Shown here piece after piece: positions 17,572 through 23,962 of a stretch of DNA of 64,000 nucleotides (position 1 is its first letter; every line of letters begins with the position of its first letter). This DNA is from Primorskyibacter aestuariivivens (GTDB lineage: Bacteria > Pseudomonadota > Alphaproteobacteria > Rhodobacterales > Rhodobacteraceae). The translations under genes and the position numbers were made by a program. The notes below the pieces were generated by a model that was given only the letters and a program-made list of their open reading frames with translations, ran no database searches and was not told where the DNA came from. The stretch covers positions 186,001 through 250,000 of the forward strand of contig NZ_JAQIOZ010000006.1 in NCBI RefSeq assembly GCF_028023675.1, given 5' to 3'.

Positions 17572-18360
17572 ATGAAAAAGGATACCGGCAAGCAAACCCC
17601 ATCGGCGCCTGTGTTGGCTCTATCTGTCGCGGCCCTGATCGTGCTGTGGCAGATCTCGGCATGGCTGACGGCGGATGCCACGATCATGCCGGCACCATTA
17701 GAGGTCTGGCGTACCATGCGGTCCGAGGCTGCGAGCGGAGAGCTGGGACACCATATGTGGGCCACGTTCCGCCGTGTGGTTCTGGCTTTCTCATTGGCGA
17801 TGGTGTTGGGCGTTGCGATTGGCGTTATCTTGGGCCTCTCGGCGCGCGCCAACCGGTGGTTCGGGGCTTGGATCGTGGTGTTCCAGAACATCCCGGCGCT
17901 GGTGGTGATCGTGCTGTGCTATCTTTGGATCGGACTGAATGAGACGGCGGCGATTATTGCCGTGGCGGTCAACAAGACCGCAATGGTGGCTGTGACGTTG
18001 CGCGAAGGGGTGCAGGCGGTGGACCCGCGCGTGAATGACATGGCAAAGGTCTTTGGCATGGGCCGCGCCCGGTGGCTGATCCATGTGCTGATGCCACAGC
18101 TTTGGCCCTATCTGGCGGCGTCGATGCGCAACGGGCTGGCGATCATCTGGAAGATCGTGCTGGTGGTGGAATTTCTTGGCCGGTCAAATGGGGTAGGCTT
18201 CCAGATTCACCTGTATTTCCAGCTGTTCGAAACCGGTTATGTGCTGGCCTATGCGTTCAGCTTTGTCGCGGTCATGCTATTTCTGGAATATGCAGTCCTG
18301 CAAAGCGTTGAACGGCGCACCACGCGGTGGAGACGGCTGAGCGCGGGGCAGGCGGCCTAG
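17572..18360 (+). CDS. ABC transporter permease, SsuC/TauC type (orphan)
   Basis: A 262-residue permease with about six transmembrane helices. The conserved EAA loop is VNDMAKVFGMGRARWLIHVLMPQLWPYL near residue 150, the site that contacts the ATPase. The family imports nitrate, sulfonates, taurine or thiamine precursors. No ATPase or binding-protein gene of that type lies on either side, which is unusual. It starts 88 bp from the divergent NosR-like gene. Its stop shares CTAG with the convergent GntR gene. The partner subunits may be encoded elsewhere or lost. Confidence 0.85.
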   Translation: MKKDTGKQTPSAPVLALSVAALIVLWQISAWLTADATIMPAPLEVWRTMRSEAASGELGHHMWATFRRVVLAFSLAMVLGVAIGVILGLSARANRWFGAWIVVFQNIPALVVIVLCYLWIGLNETAAIIAVAVNKTAMVAVTLREGVQAVDPRVNDMAKVFGMGRARWLIHVLMPQLWPYLAASMRNGLAIIWKIVLVVEFLGRSNGVGFQIHLYFQLFETGYVLAYAFSFVAVMLFLEYAVLQSVERRTTRWRRLSAGQAA

Positions 18361-19130
18361 AGTTTGCGCATCTGCTCATGCTCGAACCTCTGCCGCGCAA
18401 TGCCCTCGTTGCGTTCAGCCCGGGCATGGTCACGCAGGGCGGCCTGGACATAGTCAAGATGGGTCTCAATCGCGGCGCGGGCGGCGGTGCCGTCGCGGGC
18501 CTGCAGCGCGTCGTTGATGGCGCGGTGTTGGGCCAGAAGCGAATCCCGCGTCATGCGCTGTTTGAACATGATCTGGCGGTTGTAGAAGACACCCTCGCGC
18601 AGCAGCTGGAACATGGACCGCATCATGTGCAGCATGATCACGTTATGGCTGGCCTCGATGATCGACAGGTGAAACTCCGCGTCCAGCGCTGCCTCGTCGC
18701 CCGGATCGCGTTTGGCATGGGCGGCTTCCATCTTGTCATAAATGGTCTGGATCACTTTGAGATCGGTGTCCGATCCCAGCCGCGTGGCGCGTTCCGCGGC
18801 CAGCCCTTCCAGGTCGCGGCGAAAGGACAGGTAGTCATAGACCGCTTCGTCGTGATCGGCAAAAAGCTGGATCAAGGCCGGTGAAAAGGCCGAACCCAAC
18901 ACGTCAGCCACAAAGATCCCGGCACCCGCGCGACTGCTGAGCAGCCCCTTGTCCTGCAGTTCTGCGACCGCCTCGCGGACAGAGGGGCGGGAGACTTGCA
19001 ACCGTTCGGCCAGTTCCCGTTCGGACGGCAGCCGCTCACCCGGGCGCAAAATGCCGCGCAGGATCAGCTTCTCGATCTGGCGCGTCACGGCGGTGGAGAG
19101 TTTTTCGGGCTGAACGGGTTGGAAAGGCAT
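18357..19130 (-). CDS. GntR family regulator, FadR subfamily (FCD domain)
   Basis: A 257-residue regulator. The winged helix at residues 10-75 contains PGERLPSERELAERLQVSRPSVREAV, typical of FadR-type proteins. The FCD effector domain, all-helical with metal-binding Asp/His residues (DAEFHLSIIEASHN; HRAINDAL), covers about 95-230. FCD proteins sense organic acids such as lactate, pyruvate or sugar acids. The ATG at 19130 is chosen because GGAG lies 6 bp upstream; an in-frame TTG 15 bp earlier touches the operator-like dyad. Target genes are uncertain. Confidence 0.87.
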   Translation of the reverse strand: MPFQPVQPEKLSTAVTRQIEKLILRGILRPGERLPSERELAERLQVSRPSVREAVAELQDKGLLSSRAGAGIFVADVLGSAFSPALIQLFADHDEAVYDYLSFRRDLEGLAAERATRLGSDTDLKVIQTIYDKMEAAHAKRDPGDEAALDAEFHLSIIEASHNVIMLHMMRSMFQLLREGVFYNRQIMFKQRMTRDSLLAQHRAINDALQARDGTAARAAIETHLDYVQAALRDHARAERNEGIARQRFEHEQMRKL

Positions 19131-19146
19131 GGGGCGCTCCGGCAAT

Positions 19147-19165
19147 TGGTCAGATTATATGACCA
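19147..19165. promoter_or_regulatory. FadR-type operator upstream of the GntR gene
   Basis: TGGTCA and TGACCA form a perfect 6-bp inverted repeat around 7 bp. The TGGT...ACCA arrangement matches sites bound by FCD-type GntR proteins such as PdhR and LldR. It lies 17 bp before the chosen ATG, which fits self-repression. Confidence 0.6.
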
Positions 19166-19196
19166 CCTTAACGGAGGGCCAAGCGGTTTTCCGGGG

Positions 19197-19820
19197 TCAC
19201 CCTGTCTCGCCCGGAATGGCCAGATGCGCGCCACGGGTCATGGCGCTGACCAGCGCGCTGACCTCGGATTTCAGCGCCTCCATTGGCAGGCCGACAAACC
19301 GCCCCTGCAAAGCAAGCAGCACCACGCCATGCACAGCGGCAAATGTGGTGCGCGCGCGCAGGATCAGCGTCGCCTCATCGAGATCGGGGCGCAGGTCTTT
19401 GAGCGGTGCGATGATCACCTTGATCAGCACTGCGTGATCCTGCTTGTGCCAATCCGGTGCCTCGCGGCCCTGCGCCATACGATGGTCAAAAAGCGCGATC
19501 CAGAGCCGCTGGTTGGCGCAGGCGAAATCCACATAAGCCGAAGCCAGCGCCTGCATCACTTCTTCCGGTTGGGCGTCCGTCCCGGGTAGGGCACCGGTCA
19601 GCGCCGCCCCCAGCTTTTGCAGCGTGCGCGAGTTCACATGCATCACCAGCATGTCCAGATCCTCAAACGCATTATAAAGCGCGCCAAGGGCACATCCGGC
19701 TTGTTGGGTCACGGCGCGGGCCTTGAGCCCTTCGATTCCGTGTTGGGTGATCTGGTCTTCGGCGGCATCAATCAGCCGATTGCGGAGGTCAGCACGTTTT
19801 TTTTCTCGTTTGTTTTCCAT
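19197..19820 (-). CDS. TetR/AcrR family regulator
   Basis: A 207-residue TetR protein. The HTH domain spans about residues 8-55 (LIDAAEDQITQHGIEGLKARAV, then GALYNAFEDLDML). The C-terminal ligand domain has a TetR_C fold with WIALFDHRMAQGR. The ATG at 19820 is chosen: GAGGAA lies 6 bp upstream, and the earlier ATG at 19838 would put an operator copy over the start codon. It is divergent from pspA, with three TGAAC-N3-GTTCA sites between, so it very likely represses both itself and the pspA cluster. The ligand is unknown; a membrane-active compound would make sense. Confidence 0.87.
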   Translation of the reverse strand: MENKREKKRADLRNRLIDAAEDQITQHGIEGLKARAVTQQAGCALGALYNAFEDLDMLVMHVNSRTLQKLGAALTGALPGTDAQPEEVMQALASAYVDFACANQRLWIALFDHRMAQGREAPDWHKQDHAVLIKVIIAPLKDLRPDLDEATLILRARTTFAAVHGVVLLALQGRFVGLPMEALKSEVSALVSAMTRGAHLAIPGETG

Positions 19821-19837
19821 GGCTTCCTCAAATTTCA

Positions 19838-19908
19838 TGAACAGTGTTCAAAATAATTCTTGAACGCCGTTCATTTTCGCCTTACCCATAATTCATGAAC
19901 AGCGTTCA
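19838..19908. promoter_or_regulatory. Triple TetR operator array (TGAAC-N3-GTTCA)
   Basis: Three 13-bp dyads with identical 5-bp arms occur at 19838-19850, 19861-19873 and 19896-19908, spaced 23 and 35 bp apart. Central triplets are AGT, GCC and AGC. The array fills most of the 102-bp gap between the TetR gene and pspA. The last copy ends 14 bp before the pspA ATG. Repeats this exact between a TetR gene and its divergent partner are the normal sign of its binding sites. Confidence 0.85.
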
Positions 19909-19922
19909 TAAATGAGGAGGCC

Positions 19923-20612
19923 ATGATGTTCAAGACGATAACCACATTGCTTCGAAGCCGCAGCCATGATGTGGCCGAGGCGATCACGGATGCCAACGCC
20001 CTGCAGATCCTGCGCCAGCAATTGCGCGACGCCGCTGCCGGGCTGGAAAGCGCCAAACACGCGGTTGCCGTTGTCATGGCCTATGCCCAGCGGGAACGCA
20101 AAGCCATGGCACGGCTGGACCGTCAGCACGCAGAACTTGAAGAGCGGGTACTGGACGCGCTGCGCAAGGACCGCGAGGACCTGGCGGCGGAAGGGGCCTC
20201 GGCCATTGCAGAACTGGAAGCAGAGCGCGCCGCCTGTGCCAAATCCATCGCGCATTATGATGGCGAAATCCGCAAACTGCGCGAACAAGTAAGCCTTGCC
20301 GAACACCGCCTTCGCACGCTTCAGCGTGGCAAACAGATCGCCGATGCGGCGCAACGCACCCAAAAGCTGCGTGGCACCATGCCCGATGGCGTGTTGGCCA
20401 GCCTGCGCGAAGCCGAAGCCACGCTTGAGCGTTTGCAGGGGAGGCAGGACCATGCCGAAGAGGTGGAGGTTGCATTGGCGGAGATCAATGCAGGTTCCAG
20501 CGCCGAGGCGACCTCGGCCCGGTTGGCTGCTGCTGGCTGTGGCGCGCCGCTACGCTCCGAGGCGGCGGAAGTGCTGGCCCGGTTGCGGGCACAGGCCGCG
20601 CCGTCCACCTGA
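19923..20612 (+). CDS. pspA: PspA/IM30 family envelope stress protein
   Basis: A 229-residue, almost entirely alpha-helical protein. The N-terminal amphipathic helix MFKTITTLLRSRSHDVAEAITDAN-type start (given in part) suits membrane-surface binding, and a long heptad-rich coiled coil spans about 25-190. PspA and IM30 are ESCRT-III-like proteins that assemble on damaged inner membranes. Sequence conservation with classical PspA is modest, and the pspBC/pspF system is absent, so this is a TetR-controlled variant. GAGGAGG sits just before two adjacent ATGs (19923, 19926). First gene of a cluster with yiaA-like and DUF4105 genes. Confidence 0.8.
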   Translation: MMFKTITTLLRSRSHDVAEAITDANALQILRQQLRDAAAGLESAKHAVAVVMAYAQRERKAMARLDRQHAELEERVLDALRKDREDLAAEGASAIAELEAERAACAKSIAHYDGEIRKLREQVSLAEHRLRTLQRGKQIADAAQRTQKLRGTMPDGVLASLREAEATLERLQGRQDHAEEVEVALAEINAGSSAEATSARLAAAGCGAPLRSEAAEVLARLRAQAAPST

Positions 20613-20635
20613 TCCAATCCATCATCGACACATCC

Positions 20636-20654
20636 CCGGGGGCACTTCCCCCGG
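20636..20654 (+). promoter_or_regulatory. Intercistronic hairpin between pspA and the yiaA-like gene
   Basis: CCGGGGG and CCCCCGG form a perfect 7-bp stem with a 5-nt loop and no T run. The next gene has its own AAGGAGAG site 7 bp from its ATG. A partial terminator or mRNA stabiliser is likely, setting a high ratio of PspA to the membrane protein. Confidence 0.5.
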
Positions 20655-20673
20655 ATACAGAAGGAGAGACCCC

Positions 20674-20955
20674 ATGACCGAATACACCCCCAAAGTTTCG
20701 AAAGCCTGGAACAGCTTTACCTATATTATGTTCTCGATTGCCGTGGGCATGATGGCGGCGGGCATCTGGAACCTTGAGGCCAGCCTCACCGCCAAGGGAT
20801 ATTACGCGATGGCGGCGCTGATGCTGGTCTATACCACGGCGGCCATCACCAAGGCTCTGCGTGACCGCGAAGAGAGCGACCGCATCTACAACAAGCTGGA
20901 AGATGCCCGGACCGAGCGTATGCTGGCGGAAGTGTCTTCCAGGGACGACGCCTGA
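20674..20955 (+). CDS. YiaA/YiaB-type two-helix inner membrane protein
   Basis: A 93-residue protein with two transmembrane helices (SFTYIMFSIAVGMMAAGIW and YYAMAALMLVYTTAAIT) and a charged C-terminal tail (DREESDRIYNKLEDARTER), the YiaAB domain layout. The family function is unknown. Pairing with pspA in one unit suggests a membrane anchor or partner for PspA, the role that PspB/PspC have in enterobacteria; this is inference. The ATG at 20674 follows AAGGAGAG. Confidence 0.8.
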   Translation: MTEYTPKVSKAWNSFTYIMFSIAVGMMAAGIWNLEASLTAKGYYAMAALMLVYTTAAITKALRDREESDRIYNKLEDARTERMLAEVSSRDDA

Positions 20956-20964
20956 TCCCCGGCA

Positions 20965-20998
20965 CCCTGCGGGCCTGGACCTTTCCCGGTCCGCAGGG
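20965..20998 (+). terminator. Hairpin after the yiaA-like gene
   Basis: CCCTGCGG (20965-20972) pairs with CCGCAGGG (20991-20998) 9 bp after the stop. No T run follows, and the DUF4105 gene begins 36 bp later, so readthrough is possible. Confidence 0.45.
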
Positions 20999-21034
20999 CG
21001 CACTGAATGCCTATGATGCCTTAAGAGGTTCGTT

Positions 21035-22012
21035 ATGTCCCGGTCTCTTCGCTTTTTCTTGCACGCCATGTTCTTTGTAATCGTTTCGTCAGGGGCTGCA
21101 TGGTCCGTCACGGCGATCTGGCTCAATCTGGACGGCTTGGCGCGCGCAGGCGCTCTTGGCCTTTTGGGGAGCGCCGTTTTGGCCACGCTCTTCGCCCGTT
21201 TCCGCCGCCGCCGGTTGGGATGGGCGGCGCTGGGGCTGTCGGCGCTGGGCGTGGTCGGCTGGTACCAGACGATTGAGCCGCGCGATGACCGGAACTGGGC
21301 GTTTGACGTGGCGCGCGGGGTCAAGGCGGAGGTGACGGGAGATCAGGTCACGCTGCGTGATCTGCGTGATTTCGACTGGCAAACCCAAACGATCGCGACG
21401 GAGCGCTGGATCACAAAGGACTATGACCTGAATCAGTTGCAAAGCGTGGATATGCTTACCTCGGTCTGGGATAGCCCGGACATCGCACATCTTCTGGTCA
21501 GTTTCGGGTTCAGCGATGGCGAGCGGGTCGTGTTTTCCGTCGAAATCCGCCGTGAGCTGGGTGAGGACTTCAGCCAGATCGGCGGGTTTTTCCGGCAGTT
21601 CGAGCTTGTCCTCATTGCCGCGACCGAACAGGATATCGTTCGGCTGCGCACGGATAAGCGCCGCGAACAGGTGCGTCTGTTCCCCGTTGATCTGACTCAG
21701 GAGCAAATGCGCACCATGTTCATGTCCTATGTGGAACTGGCGCAGGAACTGGATGCGGAGCCACGGTTCTACAATACCATCGCGGCCAATTGCACCACGG
21801 TGGTCTACGGATTGGCCCGCAGCCTGAAATCCGACCTGCCGCTCCGCAAGAGTCTGATCCTGTCCGGTCGGTTGCCGGAATACCTGGACGATCTGGGCGT
21901 TCTGGGGGGTGAAGGGTCGCTTGCCGACCGGCAGGCGTCCGCGTTGATCATGGCCGATGCGCAGGAGCGTTATCCCGAGATGAGCTTTTCCCAGGCGATT
22001 CGCGCGCGGTGA
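21035..22012 (+). CDS. DUF4105 (Lnb-like N-terminal domain) membrane protein
   Basis: A 325-residue protein. Two N-terminal transmembrane segments (to about residue 75) anchor a periplasmic DUF4105 domain with the blocks DIAHLLVSFGFSDGERVVFSVEIRRE near 150 (in part) and NTIAANCTTVVYGLAR near 250. The invariant Cys in ANCTT and a nearby catalytic-type His/Asp setting resemble a cysteine acyltransferase or protease; DUF4105 has recently been linked to the lipoprotein N-acyltransferase Lnb. This copy lacks further membrane domains after the periplasmic part. It is the third gene of the pspA cluster, supporting an envelope repair theme. Confidence 0.8.
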   Translation: MSRSLRFFLHAMFFVIVSSGAAWSVTAIWLNLDGLARAGALGLLGSAVLATLFARFRRRRLGWAALGLSALGVVGWYQTIEPRDDRNWAFDVARGVKAEVTGDQVTLRDLRDFDWQTQTIATERWITKDYDLNQLQSVDMLTSVWDSPDIAHLLVSFGFSDGERVVFSVEIRRELGEDFSQIGGFFRQFELVLIAATEQDIVRLRTDKRREQVRLFPVDLTQEQMRTMFMSYVELAQELDAEPRFYNTIAANCTTVVYGLARSLKSDLPLRKSLILSGRLPEYLDDLGVLGGEGSLADRQASALIMADAQERYPEMSFSQAIRAR

Positions 22013-22031
22013 CCTTTGGGCACGCAAGGAA

Positions 22032-22058
22032 AAGGGCCGCCCGAGCAAGGCGGCCCTT
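22032..22058 (-). terminator. Convergent terminator between the DUF4105 and TsoY-like genes
   Basis: AAGGGCCGCC and GGCGGCCCTT form a perfect 10-bp stem around 7 nt. On the minus strand it is followed by TTTTCC, so it serves the TsoY-like gene best, but the symmetric stem could stop both directions. Confidence 0.75.
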
Positions 22059-22090
22059 CCGTTCCGGTCGAGTGGCGAAGGGGTTGGTTA

Positions 22091-23296
22091 TCACTCTGCC
22101 GGAATGGCGGCGGCGTCGACGCGGCGGAAATGCTGCCGGTTGAGCCGCAGGACCATGACGATGGCGATGATCTGGGCCGCAATGGCGATGGCGGTCACCG
22201 CCCAGTAGCCTGCGCCGAATTTCTCGACCACGCCGGCGCCCACCAGCCCCTTGTTGGCGAAGAAGTGCAGCAGGACCGAGAAGGCCACGGCGGGGCAGAC
22301 CAGCGCATAGGAGCCGGGCGAGGTCTTGGACCCGATCACGAAGTCCTTGAAATAGCCCTGCGCTTTGAGCACCGCGCCGCCCAGAAGCAGGAAGGCAACC
22401 TGGATCGACAGCATCTGGGTCAGGAAGACCAGCGTTTCGCCGGAATTGGCATGGGCGTCAAAGGTGGTGTGCAGCCCGTGGCTCTGGCGCAGCATGAGAA
22501 TGCTCAGCACGGTGACGATGGGGACGATGATCATCAGCGTCGGAGCAGCTTCCCGCGCCACGCCGTTTCGCAGCATCGAAGCAATGGCCGGAAAGGCCGC
22601 GGCCAGCACATAGACCACCGAGATCACGGCGAGGAAGGTGGACAGGATCAGGCTGGCCGAGACGGTGAGCTTGGCGGTGCTCATGGCGGCGGGGGCGGCA
22701 AAGCCCACGGCGATCATGGTCAGCGCGAAGGCCGGAACCATCTGCACGAAGGAATTGTTGGCCTCGGGGTTGAAGCCGCGCCCTTCGCCCAGCACGCGGG
22801 ACAGGTAGCTGCCGATCATGCGGAAGGCCAAAAGACCGATCAGAGCAAAGGCAACCATGGCGGCGGGAAAGAGATATTCCACGATGCTCCAGAGCTGCGG
22901 CACAAAGACCAGCCCGACGATGAAGCCGACATTCACGGTCATCGCCATGGCCAGTGGCATGGCCAGCGCCGAGGCTTCGGCATTGGAATTGGTCAGCGCC
23001 TCATAGGCGGGCGTCTTGCGGAAGGCGGCCCAGCTTTGCAGGTTCCCGATCAGGCTTTTGATGTTGAGAAAGGCGAAGAACGCGATGCCCACCATGGCCA
23101 CGGCAATAGTGGCCTGGGTGAGCGGCGCGCCAGTGGCCCAGGCGGCCATGATGTCTTCGAACACCGGGACGGGTTGGCCGGGATGGGGGATCCAGAACAT
23201 CAGGAACATGAAAAAGGTCACAACGATCCCGCCTGCACCCAGCGAGGCGAGGAAATAGGTCGGGTTGTAGGTATCTGCGGGGCGTGAGGTCTGCAT
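22091..23296 (-). CDS. Polytopic membrane protein, TsoY/SLAC1-like
   Basis: A 401-residue inner-membrane protein with about ten hydrophobic helices. The N-terminal motif NPTYFLASLGAGGIVVTFFM and the ten-helix layout recall the TsoY family, a distant relative of TehA/SLAC1 anion channels that includes selenoproteins. The single cysteine, in GSYALVCPAVAF near residue 342, is the only place where a selenocysteine homologue could align; here it is an ordinary Cys codon. Transported ion unknown. AAAGGAGAG precedes the ATG at 23296. An AT-rich dyad lies upstream. Confidence 0.6.
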   Translation of the reverse strand: MQTSRPADTYNPTYFLASLGAGGIVVTFFMFLMFWIPHPGQPVPVFEDIMAAWATGAPLTQATIAVAMVGIAFFAFLNIKSLIGNLQSWAAFRKTPAYEALTNSNAEASALAMPLAMAMTVNVGFIVGLVFVPQLWSIVEYLFPAAMVAFALIGLLAFRMIGSYLSRVLGEGRGFNPEANNSFVQMVPAFALTMIAVGFAAPAAMSTAKLTVSASLILSTFLAVISVVYVLAAAFPAIASMLRNGVAREAAPTLMIIVPIVTVLSILMLRQSHGLHTTFDAHANSGETLVFLTQMLSIQVAFLLLGGAVLKAQGYFKDFVIGSKTSPGSYALVCPAVAFSVLLHFFANKGLVGAGVVEKFGAGYWAVTAIAIAAQIIAIVMVLRLNRQHFRRVDAAAIPAE

Positions 23297-23311
23297 GACG
23301 CTCTCCTTTGC

Positions 23312-23327
23312 ATTCGAAAATATGAAT
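23312..23327. promoter_or_regulatory. AT-rich dyad upstream of the TsoY-like gene
   Basis: ATTC-N8-GAAT lies 15 bp before the ATG, inside an AT-rich stretch (23311-23355) that repeats GAATGT three times. The composition contrasts with the GC-rich surroundings and suggests a promoter with an operator. The regulator is unknown. Confidence 0.35.
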
Positions 23328-23423
23328 GTGAATATACATGCAGAAAGTTGAATGTAAAGGGTGGCGATGCCGAATGTTCAGTTTGTAAGGGGTTGTTAAC
23401 CCTGTCGGTCCTAGCCTGTGGGT

Positions 23424-23813
23424 ATGCGATGGCTTTTCATACTCTTGTTCCCCATCTTTCTTTCCTCGTGTGACACGCCGAGGCCGCGCCACATGGGCGT
23501 GACCCCGGTGCGTTCAGAGCAGGGCGGGATGATCTTTGACGTACGTATGCGCAATGGCCACGCCGAAGCGATTCGGCGCAACTTTTTCTGGCCGGTGCGG
23601 ATGACCGACATTGCGAATAACGGCGGCCGCGCGATCGAGGCGGTAAACGGATGCCGGGTTGCCTGGATGCAGGGGGATCCTTCGGTGCTGATGGCTGGGG
23701 TCGATTGCGGAGCGGGCGCGCCGCGCAAGCCGCGCCGCAAGCTTGTATGCAGCGGTCGGGCTGGAGCGCCGTCGAGTACAGGCGAAAGCGACGTACAGTT
23801 TACCTGTGGCTAA
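23424..23813 (+). CDS. Putative lipoprotein of unknown function
   Basis: A 129-residue protein with a lipoprotein signal: a short hydrophobic stretch and the lipobox FLSSC with Cys16 as the acylated residue. The rest has no recognised domain. It has three more cysteines (C77, C94, C109 region) and a very basic stretch APRKPRRK near 100. An ATG at 23424 is chosen over an in-frame GTG 6 bp upstream. It precedes smc by 149 bp on the same strand, without any obvious functional link. Confidence 0.6.
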   Translation: MRWLFILLFPIFLSSCDTPRPRHMGVTPVRSEQGGMIFDVRMRNGHAEAIRRNFFWPVRMTDIANNGGRAIEAVNGCRVAWMQGDPSVLMAGVDCGAGAPRKPRRKLVCSGRAGAPSSTGESDVQFTCG

Positions 23814-23962
23814 ACCCCATCAATAAGCAATGAATTGCCAATATAATGTGGATAACTCGCAAATTTACCCTAGATGCTGGGGTTCAAGATTGACAGATCC
23901 CAAGATCGGCCTCCAGACTGGCGCCAAGCCGGAATCACGGGCAGAACCACGGGGACCACGTC

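Noticed and set aside
22091-23296. Possible selenoprotein form of the TsoY-like gene
   Set aside because: The frame has no in-frame TGA, and the aligned position is a normal Cys codon.
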